This document shows positions 34,187 through 43,093 of a DNA stretch of 64,000 nucleotides, one piece after another. The notes beneath the pieces are model-generated. The model searched no databases. It was not told where the DNA came from and was given only the letters and a program-made list of their open reading frames with translations. The stretch's first letter is position 1. Every line of letters begins with the position of its first letter. Both the position numbers and the translations under genes were made by a program. The stretch lies in assembly GCF_003852405.1 (NCBI RefSeq), contig NZ_QAJM01000003.1, forward strand, positions 1-64,000, read 5' to 3'. The stretch comes from Pseudomonas sp. KBW05 (GTDB lineage: Bacteria; Pseudomonadota; Gammaproteobacteria; Pseudomonadales; Pseudomonadaceae).

Positions 34187-34441
34187 ATGGACACTTCGAT
34201 TATCACCCAACGTCTTGGTGAGCAAGTGCGCGCCATGCGCCTCAGTCGAGGCTACAAGCAGGCGGAACTGGCGAAGCTTGCGGGCATAACGCGTCAAAAA
34301 CTGATCGAAATTGAACAGGGAAGCCCTTCGGTTTCAATGAATGCCTATGCCCGTGTGATTGCGGCGCTGGGCAGTGAACTCAAATTGGTGCCTGTAACCC
34401 TGCCGACACTGGAAGAATTGGGAGACCTGTTCAATGAATAA
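34187..34441 (+). CDS. hipB: HipB-like XRE antitoxin
   Basis: 84 aa. An XRE HTH covers about 9-64 (LGEQVRAMRLSRGYKQAELA, then KLAGITRQKLIEIEQGSPSV, SMNAYARVIAALG). HipB binds operator DNA and neutralises HipA. There is no strong Shine-Dalgarno. Its stop overlaps hipA by 8 bp. The direct repeats upstream are the expected autoregulatory sites. Confidence 0.9.
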   Translation: MDTSIITQRLGEQVRAMRLSRGYKQAELAKLAGITRQKLIEIEQGSPSVSMNAYARVIAALGSELKLVPVTLPTLEELGDLFNE

Positions 34442-35642
34442 CCCCAGCTTGCGCGTGCATACGCCTCAGGGTGAAAGCGGCAGCGTCTTGATGAGTGCCG
34501 ACGACTATCTGTTTCGCTACAGCGACAAAGCTCTGGCAAACAGCGCAGTCAGCCTGTCGATGCCAGTGCGGGCAGAAGAATATCGTCGCCGGGAGCTTCA
34601 CCCCATTTTCCAGATGAACCTGCCGGAAGGTTACGTGCTGGAGCAACTGCGCAATCGTCTCGCCAAGACCGTGAAAGTCGACCCGATGTTGCTGCTGGCG
34701 CTGTCCGGCAGCAGTGCGCCGATTGGTCGGGTATTTGTGTCTTCGGATCAGGTCAACGAATTGATCCTGCGCAATGGCCCGCCCACCACCGGGGAAAATC
34801 TCGATGAGATTCTGGCCTGGGACGGCGCCGAAGATCTCTTTGCAGACCTGGTCGATCGCTACATCCTGCGGGCGGGTATTTCCGGTGTACAACCCAAGGT
34901 GCTGGTACCGGAAAAGCCTCAAACACCCGAACAGAAATTCACCTCCAAGACAGACGACCTGATTATCAAGAGTGGGCGTGAAGAGTTTCCCGGGCTGGCC
35001 ATCAATGAATACCTGTGCATGTCCATTGCGCGGGATGCGGGCTTGCCGGTACCGCCGTTTTACCTGTCGCAGAACCATAAGCTGTTCATCATGCGGCGCT
35101 TTGATAGGGACGAGCAGCTCAACCCGCTAGGTTTTGAAGACATGACCACGCTGATGGGGCTTTCTGCGGAACAGAAATACAGCAAAAGCTACGCCGCCAT
35201 CGCCAAGGCCGTGCGCCTGTTCTGTGCGCCGGTGCAGATCCGTAGCTCGCTCGACCAACTGTTCGACAGTGTTGCCCTGAGCTGCATCGTAGGTAACGGC
35301 GATGCTCACCTGAAGAATTTCGGTGTGCTCTACAGCGATCCGGTGAAATTCGATACACGCCTGGCGCCGGCCTACGACATCGTGAATACCACTGCGTACA
35401 TTCCCGAAGACTCACTGGCTCTGGACCTGGCAGGCAACAAATCACTATTTGCCTCGCGCCTGGGCATCCTTGAGTTTGCAAAAACCTGTGAAGTCGAACA
35501 CCCCGAAGCTCGACTTCAAGCGTTGCTTCAAACCCTTGAAGTCGTGCTCAAGCGCGAAGATGAATACTGCCGATTAGCGCCTGCCGTTGCCAAGGCCATA
35601 CGCGAATCGGCGCAGGGCTTCCAACTCACCTTTGGTGGCTGA
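34434..35642 (+). CDS. hipA: HipA-type serine/threonine kinase toxin
   Basis: 402 aa. The N-terminal domain (HPIFQMNLPEGYVLEQLRNR) and kinase core are intact: the autophosphorylation loop GISGVQPKVLV, the catalytic loop GNGDAHLKNFGVLY near 287-300, and the metal site segment LAPAYDIVNTTAY. HipA kinases phosphorylate aminoacyl-tRNA synthetases or similar targets and cause growth arrest. Length is slightly under the E. coli protein (440 aa). Confidence 0.9.
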   Translation: MNNPSLRVHTPQGESGSVLMSADDYLFRYSDKALANSAVSLSMPVRAEEYRRRELHPIFQMNLPEGYVLEQLRNRLAKTVKVDPMLLLALSGSSAPIGRVFVSSDQVNELILRNGPPTTGENLDEILAWDGAEDLFADLVDRYILRAGISGVQPKVLVPEKPQTPEQKFTSKTDDLIIKSGREEFPGLAINEYLCMSIARDAGLPVPPFYLSQNHKLFIMRRFDRDEQLNPLGFEDMTTLMGLSAEQKYSKSYAAIAKAVRLFCAPVQIRSSLDQLFDSVALSCIVGNGDAHLKNFGVLYSDPVKFDTRLAPAYDIVNTTAYIPEDSLALDLAGNKSLFASRLGILEFAKTCEVEHPEARLQALLQTLEVVLKREDEYCRLAPAVAKAIRESAQGFQLTFGG

Positions 35643-35663
35643 ACGCCCTGTGGTGAGGAAGGT

Positions 35664-36143
35664 TTACTTGTCGCCCACCGGCAACCAGATCTCCACCGTC
35701 CCGGTGCCTTTGCGCACGTCAAAGTCGGCGCTGTAGCGCTCGAAATCCGCGCCCACCACCCTGTAGCCCGAGTGCGGCAACCACTCGAACATGATGCGTT
35801 CGTACGTTTGCTCAAGCGCCTGCACCGGCCCGTAATGCGGGAACACGGCGTAGTTGAGCGGTGGGATTTCGATGTATTCGAAGTTGCTCGGCACATCGGC
35901 TTTGCCAGGGACTTCGACGCCGGCCATGTAGTCGAATTCGCCATGTTTGGGGTTATGGCAAACGCCATAGGTCACTCCGCCGACGCGCTTTTTGATGTCT
36001 TTGATGCAGGTATCAAACAACTCCCACAGCTTGGGAATATCGCCCACGGTGGCCTTCGAATAACGCCCTTGTACACCGGCAATCACCAGCGCCTTGCCCG
36101 CTTCCATGCGTGGCTCCAACGGTTGTTTTATCTGCTGATCCAT
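35664..36143 (-). CDS. GyrI-like/AraC effector-binding-domain protein
   Basis: 159 aa stand-alone small-molecule-binding domain (LVIAGVQGRYSKATVGDIPK, LWELFDTCIKDI, YGVCHN, YIEIPPLNYAVFPHYGPVQA, GTVEIWLPVGDK). No HTH is present. AAGGAGA is 8 nt before the ATG at 36143, which sets the start. GyrI/Rob-type domains bind drugs or lipophilic ligands and may inhibit DNA gyrase; the role here is unknown. It is convergent with hipA. Confidence 0.8.
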   Translation of the reverse strand: MDQQIKQPLEPRMEAGKALVIAGVQGRYSKATVGDIPKLWELFDTCIKDIKKRVGGVTYGVCHNPKHGEFDYMAGVEVPGKADVPSNFEYIEIPPLNYAVFPHYGPVQALEQTYERIMFEWLPHSGYRVVGADFERYSADFDVRKGTGTVEIWLPVGDK

Positions 36144-36274
36144 ACGAACAGTCTCCTTCTTATAGGGAACAAACCCGCATCGAGTATAGGGGCATATCCG
36201 CGCTGTACTCCAAGCAGAAAATTTTCCTACGCATCTGGACAACTGGCCATCATCGCCCGTATTGTCTGCCCGCA

Positions 36275-36290
36275 GGCCACCGCAGTGGCC
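36275..36290 (+). promoter_or_regulatory. Hairpin in the alaC leader
   Basis: GGCCAC-CGCA-GTGGCC forms a 6-bp stem with a tetraloop, 47 bp before the alaC ATG. No uridine tract follows, so it is not a simple terminator. Confidence 0.35.
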
Positions 36291-36336
36291 GACGTCGCTC
36301 GGACGGTTCCGGGCGCTTACGTACCTCGAGGCAACA

Positions 36337-37548
36337 ATGGCAGACCAAGGTTCGCCGCGCCGCTTTGCGCGCATAGATCGACTCCCCCCTTACGTTTTCA
36401 ATATCACAGCCGAGCTGAAGATGGCTGCGCGTCGGCGCGGCGAAGACATCATCGACTTGAGCATGGGCAACCCCGACGGCCCCACGCCGCCGCACATTGT
36501 CGAAAAGCTCGTGCAAGTGGCCCAGCGTGAAGACACCCACGGCTATTCCACCTCCAAAGGCATTCCGCGTCTGCGCCGGGCGATTTCGCGCTGGTACAAG
36601 GACCGCTATGAAGTGGACATCGACCCCGAGTCGGAAGCCATCGTGACCATCGGTTCCAAGGAAGGCCTGGCGCACTTGATGCTGGCCACCCTGGACCAGG
36701 GCGACACCGTGCTGGTGCCCAACCCGAGCTACCCGATCCACATCTACGGTGCCGTGATTGCCGGCGCCCAGGTGCGCTCGGTGCCGCTGATCCCCGGCGT
36801 GGATTTCTTCGCCGAACTGGAACGGGCGATTCGCGGCTCGATCCCCAAGCCGAAGATGATGATCCTCGGCTTCCCGTCCAACCCCACCGCGCAGTGCGTG
36901 GAGCTGGATTTCTTCGAACGCGTGATCGCGCTGGCCAAACAGTACGACGTTCTGGTGATCCACGACCTGGCCTACGCCGACATCGTCTACGACGGCTGGA
37001 AAGCCCCGTCGATCATGCAGGTGCCGGGCGCCAAGGACATTGCGGTGGAGTTTTTCACCCTGTCCAAGAGCTACAACATGGCCGGCTGGCGCATCGGTTT
37101 CATGGTGGGCAACCCGGAACTGGTCAACGCCCTGGCGCGCATCAAGAGCTACCACGACTACGGCACGTTTACCCCACTGCAAGTGGCGGCGATTGCTGCG
37201 CTGGAAGGTGACCAACAGTGCGTGAAGGACATTGCCGAGCAGTATCGTCAACGCCGCAACGTACTGGTCAAGGGCCTGCATGAGTTGGGTTGGATGGTGG
37301 AGAATCCGAAGGCGTCGATGTACGTCTGGGCGAAGATTCCCGAGGCGTATGCCGCCATGGGTTCGCTGGAGTTTGCCAAGAAGTTGTTGCTGGAGGCGAA
37401 GGTGTGCGTGTCGCCGGGGATTGGGTTTGGCGAGTATGGCGATGATCATGTGCGCTTTGCGCTGATCGAGAACCAGGACCGGATTCGGCAGGCGGTGCGG
37501 GGGATTCGCGGGATGTTCAGGGCGGATGGCCTGGTTACCAAGGCCTAA
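36337..37548 (+). CDS. alaC: Alanine transaminase AlaC (class I/II aminotransferase)
   Basis: 403 aa PLP enzyme, cytoplasmic. The Schiff-base lysine is in [15 protein letters not shown] near 243; [27 protein letters not shown] and [17 protein letters not shown] are AlaC-type signatures. It converts pyruvate and glutamate to alanine and 2-oxoglutarate. GAGG lies 6 nt before the ATG at 36337; the frame is open 25 codons further upstream but lacks homologous sequence. Confidence 0.92.
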   Translation: MADQGSPRRFARIDRLPPYVFNITAELKMAARRRGEDIIDLSMGNPDGPTPPHIVEKLVQVAQREDTHGYSTSKGIPRLRRAISRWYKDRYEVDIDPESEAIVTIGSKEGLAHLMLATLDQGDTVLVPNPSYPIHIYGAVIAGAQVRSVPLIPGVDFFAELERAIRGSIPKPKMMILGFPSNPTAQCVELDFFERVIALAKQYDVLVIHDLAYADIVYDGWKAPSIMQVPGAKDIAVEFFTLSKSYNMAGWRIGFMVGNPELVNALARIKSYHDYGTFTPLQVAAIAALEGDQQCVKDIAEQYRQRRNVLVKGLHELGWMVENPKASMYVWAKIPEAYAAMGSLEFAKKLLLEAKVCVSPGIGFGEYGDDHVRFALIENQDRIRQAVRGIRGMFRADGLVTKA

Positions 37549-37578
37549 CGCGATCCCTCTGTAGAAATGCGATAAAAA

Positions 37579-37668
37579 TGTGGGAGCGGGCTTGCTCGCG
37601 AAAGCGGTGAATCAGTCACCAGATTCGTTGACTGACACTACGCATTCGCGAGCAAGCCCGCTCCCACA
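37579..37668. repeat. REP inverted pair
   Basis: Standard TGTGGGAGCGGGCTTGCTCG pair between convergent alaC and gntT, no duplicated head. Confidence 0.92.
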
Positions 37669-37705
37669 TTTGGATTGGGTTTGCACCCTACCTTTGTGGT
37701 GTGGG

Positions 37706-39058
37706 TTACACCACCAACGACAACAGCATGATGAAGATCAGGGCCACGACGGACAGAATCGTCTCCATCGCCGTCCACGTCTTGAACGTCTCCGCCACGG
37801 TCATGTTGAAGTACTGCTTCACCAGCCAGAACCCCGCATCGTTGACGTGCGACAAGATCAACGACCCCGCCCCCGTCGCCAACACCAGCAGCTCACGGTT
37901 AACGCCTGGGATCATGCCCACCACCGGCACCACGATGCCCGCGCCAGTAATGGTTGCCACGGTTGCCGAACCGGTTGCGATACGAATCACCGCCGCCACC
38001 AGCCACGCCAGCAGGATCGGGTTGATCTGCGCGTTCACCGCCATATGGCCGATCACGTCGCCCACGCCGCTGGTCACCAGCATCTGCTTGAAACCACCGC
38101 CGGCACCGATGATCAGGATGATCGCGGCGGTCGGCGCAAGGCTGGCGTCGAGCAATTTGAGGATCTGCTTGGAGTGAATGCCCTGGCGATGGCCAAATGT
38201 GTACAGCGACAGCAGCAACGCCAGCAGCAGCGCGGAGATCGGGTGACCGATCATGTCCATCCAGTTGCGCACGATATGGCCGTCAGGCAAGCCGATATCC
38301 GCAAAGGTTTTCAGCAGCATCAGGAACACCGGCAGCAGCACAGTGATCAGGGTGATGCTGAAGCTCGGCAGGTTCTTGTGTTCCGACTCACGGGCCAGTT
38401 GGTCCACCAGTTCCTGGGACGGGTTGCCCGGGATGTACTTGGCGATGAACGTACCGAAGATCGGGCCGGCGATGATGGCCGTCGGCAGCGCGACGATCAG
38501 GCCGTACAGGATGGTCTTGCCGATGTCCGCGCCAAACACGCCGATGGCCAGCAGCGGGCCCGGGTGCGGTGGCACCAGGCCGTGCACCGCCGAGAGGCCG
38601 GCGAGCAGCGGGATGCCGATCTTGATCAGCGACACGCCGGTGCGGCGCGCGACGATGAATACCAGCGGGATCAGCAACACAAAACCGATCTCGAAGAACA
38701 GCGGGATGCCCACCAGGAACGCGGCGAACATCATGGCCCACTGGACCTTTTCCTTGCCGAAGGCGCGGATCAGGGTCTGCGCGATCTGATCGGCACCGCC
38801 GGATTCGGCCATCATCTTGCCGAGCATCGTGCCCAGCGCGAGGATGATGCCGACAAAGCCGAGCACCCCGCCGAAGCCGTCCTGGAACGCCTTGATGATC
38901 TTGTCCACGGGCATGCCCGAGGTCAGGCCGAGGAAGCCGGCCGCGATGATCAGTGCAATGAACGGGTGCACCTTGAACTTGGTGATCAGTACGATCAACC
39001 CGATGATAGTGACCACTGCATCAAGCAGCAGGTAAGACTCATGGGACATGCCAAACAT
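37706..39058 (-). CDS. gntT: Gluconate permease (GntP family)
   Basis: 450 aa with about 12-14 hydrophobic spans. GntP-family markers are ILALGTMLGKMMAESGGADQ, FFEIGFVLLIPLVFIVAR, GLVPPHPGPLLAIGVFGADI and SHVNDAGFWLVKQYF. It imports gluconate by proton symport. AGGAGA 8 nt before the ATG at 39058 selects this start. It has its own GntR-like operator and is downstream of gntK on the same strand, so it may be both co-transcribed and independently regulated. Confidence 0.93.
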   Translation of the reverse strand: MFGMSHESYLLLDAVVTIIGLIVLITKFKVHPFIALIIAAGFLGLTSGMPVDKIIKAFQDGFGGVLGFVGIILALGTMLGKMMAESGGADQIAQTLIRAFGKEKVQWAMMFAAFLVGIPLFFEIGFVLLIPLVFIVARRTGVSLIKIGIPLLAGLSAVHGLVPPHPGPLLAIGVFGADIGKTILYGLIVALPTAIIAGPIFGTFIAKYIPGNPSQELVDQLARESEHKNLPSFSITLITVLLPVFLMLLKTFADIGLPDGHIVRNWMDMIGHPISALLLALLLSLYTFGHRQGIHSKQILKLLDASLAPTAAIILIIGAGGGFKQMLVTSGVGDVIGHMAVNAQINPILLAWLVAAVIRIATGSATVATITGAGIVVPVVGMIPGVNRELLVLATGAGSLILSHVNDAGFWLVKQYFNMTVAETFKTWTAMETILSVVALIFIMLLSLVV

Positions 39059-39115
39059 GGGGGGTCTCTCCTGTTTGTTGTTGTTATTAAAGCGGGTGTT
39101 GAATTTCCTGCCGGG

Positions 39116-39127
39116 GATAGCGCTATC
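39116..39127. promoter_or_regulatory. GntR operator before gntT
   Basis: GATAGCGCTATC, a perfect 12-bp palindrome 58-69 bp before the gntT start, in the gntK-gntT gap. Confidence 0.7.
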
Positions 39128-39142
39128 TTTTCCGGCAAAAAA

Positions 39143-39676
39143 TCACTTGGAAGGTTCGAAGCCGTGTTGCAGCCACCAGGCATGGGTCTGCTCGGCCAAC
39201 GCCTCGACACTGTCTACGCTGGCGTTGAGGGCCAGGGTCAGCGGCTCGCCCACGGGCGACTCAAGGGTGGCGAACTGGCTGTCGATCAGGCTGGCCGGCA
39301 TGAAGTGGCCGGGGCGGTGGGACACGCGGTCGGACGCCACTTCACGGCTCAGCTCCAGAAACACGAAACCCAGGCCCGGCGCGGCTTCGCGCAGGTGGTC
39401 ACGGTATTTCTTCTTGAGGGCGGAGCAAGTCAGTACCGGGTGTTCACCGGCTTTTAGCGAACGGCGCAATTCATCGCAGAGGATGTCGAGCCAGCCGGCA
39501 CGGTCGTCGTCGTTGAGGGGGTGGCCGGCGCTCATCTTTTCGATGTTCGCGGCAGGGTGAAAGCTGTCGCCTTCAATCGCAGTGGCGCCGTTCAGACGGC
39601 ACACGGCCTCGCTGACGCTGGTCTTGCCACAGCCAGCAACACCCATGATGACCAGGGCAGTAACAGGTTGACTCAT
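39143..39676 (-). CDS. gntK: Gluconokinase
   Basis: 177 aa. Walker A GVAGCGKTS at 12-20, then AIEGDSFHPAANIEKMSAGH and LTCSALKKKYRDHLR, all gluconokinase features. It phosphorylates gluconate to 6-phosphogluconate for the Entner-Doudoroff route. GAGG lies 7 nt before the ATG at 39676; a longer open frame exists but starts in the regulatory region. Confidence 0.93.
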   Translation of the reverse strand: MSQPVTALVIMGVAGCGKTSVSEAVCRLNGATAIEGDSFHPAANIEKMSAGHPLNDDDRAGWLDILCDELRRSLKAGEHPVLTCSALKKKYRDHLREAAPGLGFVFLELSREVASDRVSHRPGHFMPASLIDSQFATLESPVGEPLTLALNASVDSVEALAEQTHAWWLQHGFEPSK

Positions 39677-39694
39677 GAAACACCTCAGGACGCA

Positions 39695-39706
39695 GATAGC
39701 GCTACC
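39695..39706. promoter_or_regulatory. GntR operator before gntK
   Basis: GATAGCGCTACC, 11 of 12 bases identical to the gntT site, 19-30 bp before the gntK ATG. Confidence 0.7.
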
Positions 39707-39847
39707 TTTGCACGCTGTAAGGCTAGTGCAAAAACAGGCTTTTCCCGCGCCGTCTTGTCTTTTTTTATGGAGTGACGCGTGCATCCGCTCCAAGCGTTTG
39801 AACCCGGATCAGGCAACCCGAAATTCAAGAATTTGCAGCCTTTTGGA

Positions 39848-39859
39848 GACAGCGCTACC
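39848..39859. promoter_or_regulatory. GntR operator before gntR
   Basis: GACAGCGCTACC, 10 of 12 bases identical to the gntT site and 11 of 12 identical to the gntK site, 35-46 bp before the gntR ATG; suggests autoregulation. Confidence 0.65.
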
Positions 39860-39893
39860 TTAGTGCCTCGATTTTTGTTTGGCAAGCCGCCTG

Positions 39894-40922
39894 ATGACCT
39901 CCAAGAACGATAAAAAATTGCGCACCACGGGTCGCCCGACCCTTAACGAAGTCGCCCGCCTCGCCGGCGTCAGCCCCATTACCGCCTCCCGCGCCCTGCG
40001 CGGCATCAGCACCGTGGCCACCGAACTGGTGGAAAAAGTGCAAAAGGCCGCCAGCGAGTTGAACTACGTGGTCAACCCCGCCGCCCGCGCCCTGGCCTCG
40101 GCCCAGAGCCATTCGGTGGTGGTGATCGTGCCGTCATTGTCCAACCTGCTCTTTATCGAAACCCTCGAAGCCATCCACCAAGTGCTGCGGCCCAAGGGCT
40201 TTGAAGTGCTGATCGGCAACTCCCACTATTCCCGCGACGAAGAAGAAAACCTGCTGCGCAACTACATGGCCTACCAGCCACGGGGTTTGCTGCTGACCGG
40301 CTTCGACCGGACCGAGAGCGCCCGACGAATGGTCGAGGCCAGTAATGTGCCGTGTGTGTACATGATGGACCTGGACCCGAATGCCGGCGTGAACTGCGTG
40401 GGTTTCTCGCAATTGGCGGCGGGTGAAACGGCGGCGGCGCACCTGCTGTCCCGTGGGCGCAAGCGCCTGGCTTATATAGGTGCACAACTGGACCAACGCA
40501 CCTTGCTGCGCGGCGAAGGTTTCCGCCGCGCGCTGCAACAGGCGGGTATGTACGACCCGGCGCTGGAATTGCTGACGCCGCGCCCCTCCTCCGTGGGCCT
40601 CGGCGGCGAACTGTTCCTGCAGATGCTGGCCGCCCATCCCGACGTGGATGCAATCTTCTTCGGCAACGACGACCTGGCCCAAGGCGCACTGCTCGAAGCC
40701 CTGCGCCACGGCATCAACGTGCCGGCGCGCGTCGCCGTGCTGGGTTTCAACGACCTGCCCGCTTCGTCGTTCATGGTGCCGCGCCTGAGCAGCATCAGCA
40801 CCCCGCGTGAAGCGATTGGGCGGCGTTCGGCGGAGCATCTGTTGACGATCATGGCGGGCAACAAGGTGGCCAAGCCGGTGGTGGATATGGGCTTCGAGTT
40901 GCAGGTGCGCGAAAGTACCTGA
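39894..40922 (+). CDS. gntR: LacI-family gluconate repressor GntR
   Basis: 342 aa. LacI HTH at the N-terminus (RPTLNEVARLAGVSPITASR, then ALRGISTVATELVEKVQKAA) and a sugar-binding type-1 domain with DVDAIFFGNDDLAQGALLEA and AVLGFNDLPASSFM. It is divergent from gntK and all three genes carry matching operators, so it represses the gluconate regulon with gluconate or 6-phosphogluconate as inducer (the inducer is inferred). The ATG at 39894 is preferred over a TTG five codons upstream. Confidence 0.92.
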   Translation: MTSKNDKKLRTTGRPTLNEVARLAGVSPITASRALRGISTVATELVEKVQKAASELNYVVNPAARALASAQSHSVVVIVPSLSNLLFIETLEAIHQVLRPKGFEVLIGNSHYSRDEEENLLRNYMAYQPRGLLLTGFDRTESARRMVEASNVPCVYMMDLDPNAGVNCVGFSQLAAGETAAAHLLSRGRKRLAYIGAQLDQRTLLRGEGFRRALQQAGMYDPALELLTPRPSSVGLGGELFLQMLAAHPDVDAIFFGNDDLAQGALLEALRHGINVPARVAVLGFNDLPASSFMVPRLSSISTPREAIGRRSAEHLLTIMAGNKVAKPVVDMGFELQVREST

Positions 40923-40930
40923 CCCTCTAA

Positions 40931-40945
40931 AGCCAGCTCCCACAT
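40931..40945. repeat. Solitary half-REP
   Basis: AGCCAGCTCCCACAT matches the outer end of a REP without its inverted partner, just after gntR. Confidence 0.6.
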
Positions 40946-41029
40946 CTTTTTTACCGTGCCCACTTGGAAATATCGCGGTCGGCTCCTGCCCCTGCTAGAT
41001 TGGCGGCTCTCCACCGCAAGGAAAGCACC

Positions 41030-41662
41030 ATGGGACACTCTCTGAAAATCTTGGGCCGCACGTCCTCCATCAACGTGCGCAAAGTGCTGTGGACCTGCCA
41101 GGAACTCGGCATCGACTACCACCGCGAAGACTGGGGCATCGGCTACACCCCCACCCAATCCCCCGAGTTCCTCGCCCTGAACCCCAACGCCCAGGTGCCG
41201 GTACTGATCGACGATCACGGTGTGCTGTGGGAATCCAACACCATCTGCCGTTACCTCGTCGGCCTCTACGAACGCCATGACCTGCTGCCCGCCGAACCCG
41301 CGCCACGGGCACGCGTCGAGCAATGGATGGACTGGCAAGCCACCGAGCTCAACCCGTCCTGGGGCTATGCCTTTCACGCGCTGGTGCGGCAGAACCCCGA
41401 CTACCAGGACCCGCAGCGCATCCAGGCCGGCGTGCAAGCCTGGAACAGCAAGATGGGCCTGCTCGAACAACAGCTGACCAAGACTGGCGCCTTTGTCGCC
41501 GGCGATGAATTCACCTTGGCCGATATCCTCGTTGGCCTGTCGGTACACCGCTGGCGCAACGCACCCCTGGAGCATCCGCCCTACCCAGCGGTCGAGGCGT
41601 ATTACCAGCGCCTCAGCCAGCGCCCAGGTTTCCAGGCCTTCGCCCTCGACGGCCATAACTAA
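41030..41662 (+). CDS. Glutathione S-transferase
   Basis: 210 aa. Thioredoxin-like N-domain with the active-site SSINVRKVLWTCQELGIDY (Ser/Arg near 10-15), NPNAQVPVLIDDHGVLWESN for glutathione binding, then a helical C-domain. Small enzyme conjugating or transferring glutathione; substrate unknown. AAGGA precedes the ATG at 41030. The Udh-like gene follows 15 bp downstream and is likely co-transcribed. Confidence 0.9.
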   Translation: MGHSLKILGRTSSINVRKVLWTCQELGIDYHREDWGIGYTPTQSPEFLALNPNAQVPVLIDDHGVLWESNTICRYLVGLYERHDLLPAEPAPRARVEQWMDWQATELNPSWGYAFHALVRQNPDYQDPQRIQAGVQAWNSKMGLLEQQLTKTGAFVAGDEFTLADILVGLSVHRWRNAPLEHPPYPAVEAYYQRLSQRPGFQAFALDGHN

Positions 41663-41677
41663 AACAAGGACAACACC

Positions 41678-42415
41678 GTGAAAGGACTCAACGTACTGCT
41701 CACTGGCGCTTGCGGCAGAATCGGCAAGACGTTTTTCGAAGCCTCGAAAGACCGCTACCGCTTCACCCTTACCGACCGCATCACGCCGGATTTTGCCCTC
41801 GGCGAACACCGTTTCGTACACGCCGACCTCAGCGACAAAACCGGCCTGGCGGCGCTGCTCGACGGTATCGACGTGATCGTGCACCTGTCGGGCATCCCCC
41901 ACGCCAGCGCCTCGTTCGACGAATTGCTGCCGAACAATATCCTCGCCACCACCTACCTGTTCGAAGCCGCCGTGGCCGCCGGGGTCAAGCGTCTGGTCTT
42001 CGCCAGCAGCGCGCAGACCATCGAAGGTTACCCGGTGGACCGCCAGATCGTTCCCGGCATGCCGGTGATGCCCGCCAACCTTTATGGCGTGAGCAAATGC
42101 TACGGCGAGGCGCTGTGCGCCTACTACGCAGCGAAAACCCCGCTCTCGACGATTGCCCTGCGCATCGGCGCCTTCGAGTTCGTCGAAACCCACGACCTCA
42201 ACAACGCCCGCGACCTCAGCGCCTGGCTCAGCCCGCGCGATGCGGTGCAGCTGCTGCAACGCTCGGTGGAAGCCGAAGGCGTGAAGCACCTGATCGCCCA
42301 TGGGATTTCCAACAACCGCTTCAAGCGCCTGGATTTGAGCGAAACCACACGGGTGTTGGGTTATCAGCCGCAGGATGATGCGTTCCAGACATTTGAAATC
42401 CCGATCACCTACTGA
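41678..42415 (+). CDS. NAD-dependent epimerase/dehydratase, uronate dehydrogenase-like
   Basis: 245 aa extended SDR. Cofactor motif TGACGRIGK, catalytic Ser in VFASSAQTIEGYP and the YGVSKCYGE Tyr/Lys pair. The arrangement and length approach uronate dehydrogenase (about 265 aa), which oxidises glucuronate/galacturonate, but a plain sugar epimerase is possible. The start is GTG with AAGGA 7 nt upstream. It is near the gluconate genes, though in a separate unit. Confidence 0.75.
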   Translation: MKGLNVLLTGACGRIGKTFFEASKDRYRFTLTDRITPDFALGEHRFVHADLSDKTGLAALLDGIDVIVHLSGIPHASASFDELLPNNILATTYLFEAAVAAGVKRLVFASSAQTIEGYPVDRQIVPGMPVMPANLYGVSKCYGEALCAYYAAKTPLSTIALRIGAFEFVETHDLNNARDLSAWLSPRDAVQLLQRSVEAEGVKHLIAHGISNNRFKRLDLSETTRVLGYQPQDDAFQTFEIPITY

Positions 42416-42423
42416 GGCACCGA

Positions 42424-42460
42424 CGGCAACGGTTGGCCGCCAACAGGCCAACCGTTGCCG
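42424..42460 (+). terminator. Strong hairpin after the Udh-like gene
   Basis: CGGCAACGGTTGGCC (42424-42438) and GGCCAACCGTTGCCG (42446-42460) form a perfect 15-bp stem with a 7-nt loop, starting 8 bp after the stop. No T tract follows, so it may be a pause or RNA-processing signal rather than a classical terminator. Confidence 0.6.
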
Positions 42461-42503
42461 CAATCACCGCGCCATCCCCAATGAAACCGGGGGTTTCACA
42501 CCC

Positions 42504-42517
42504 GGCACGCTATTTGC
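42504..42517 (+). promoter_or_regulatory. Sigma-54 promoter
   Basis: GGCACGCTATTTGC has the invariant GG (-24) and GC (-12) with 10 bp between, and reads GGCACG-N4-TTGCT against the consensus TGGCACG-N4-TTGCW, with C in place of the leading T. It lies 40 bp before the ATG at 42558. A TGAAACC-GGG-GGTTTCA palindrome (42482-42498) precedes it. Confidence 0.65.
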
Positions 42518-42557
42518 TCCACCTGTGGCACACAGACATTCCCCCAGGTGACCGATC

Positions 42558-43046
42558 ATGCTGGTTAACAACAACACCCAAGCCGTGACCACCGTGCAGC
42601 AGCTCAAGCGCTCCGACATGGACCCGGCCAACGCCGCCGCCAGCGCGCTGTACAGCGGCGCCCTGCAAGCGGCGCAGCAAAGCGTAACCGTGCCGGCCGC
42701 GCAGAAGGAACTGGACAAGGCCGCCGACCGCATCGACGAAGCCTTCGCCAAGACCCGCGTGCAGTTGCAAGCCAGCACCACGGATGTGCCGGCGGTCAAC
42801 GCCACGTCTTCGGCCCGCGCGGAATTCACCGACTACATGAGCAAATCCCCGGCCGAGCGCATCCGTGAGCAATTGCTCAAGGAACAAGGTTTGACCGAGG
42901 CGGATGTGCAGGGCATGTCCCAGGAAAAGCAGGACGCGATCAGCAAGCAAGTGGCGGAGCGCGTGAAGCAGCAGCAAGAGCAGCAGGTCGTCGCGAAGGC
43001 CACTGACCCGGCGCAGGCTGTGAAAGCGACCCTGGCGGCTATTTAA
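42558..43046 (+). CDS. Hypothetical protein with sigma-54 promoter
   Basis: 162 aa, not recognised. It is hydrophilic, Gln/Ala-rich and helical, with no signal peptide or membrane span. The last 60 residues (MSKSPAERIREQLLKEQGLT, then EADVQGMSQEKQDAISKQVA) look like a small helical domain seen in other Pseudomonas hypotheticals. The sigma-54-type promoter suggests expression under nitrogen, motility or surface-linked control. Confidence 0.75.
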   Translation: MLVNNNTQAVTTVQQLKRSDMDPANAAASALYSGALQAAQQSVTVPAAQKELDKAADRIDEAFAKTRVQLQASTTDVPAVNATSSARAEFTDYMSKSPAERIREQLLKEQGLTEADVQGMSQEKQDAISKQVAERVKQQQEQQVVAKATDPAQAVKATLAAI

Positions 43047-43093
43047 GCCAAATGTGCAATGGCTGTTGCCAGTTGATTAAGGGTTAACACTGT

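Noticed and set aside
37580-39457. A 625-codon open frame antisense to gntT and gntK
   Set aside because: It is very rich in His, Gln, Arg and Asp, as expected from antisense of membrane-protein codons; it begins inside a REP element.
42482-42498. TGAAACC-GGG-GGTTTCA as a PsrA operator
   Set aside because: PsrA sites are described as G/CAAAC-N2-4-GTTTG/C; here the spacer is N5, so it was noted only as an unassigned palindrome.
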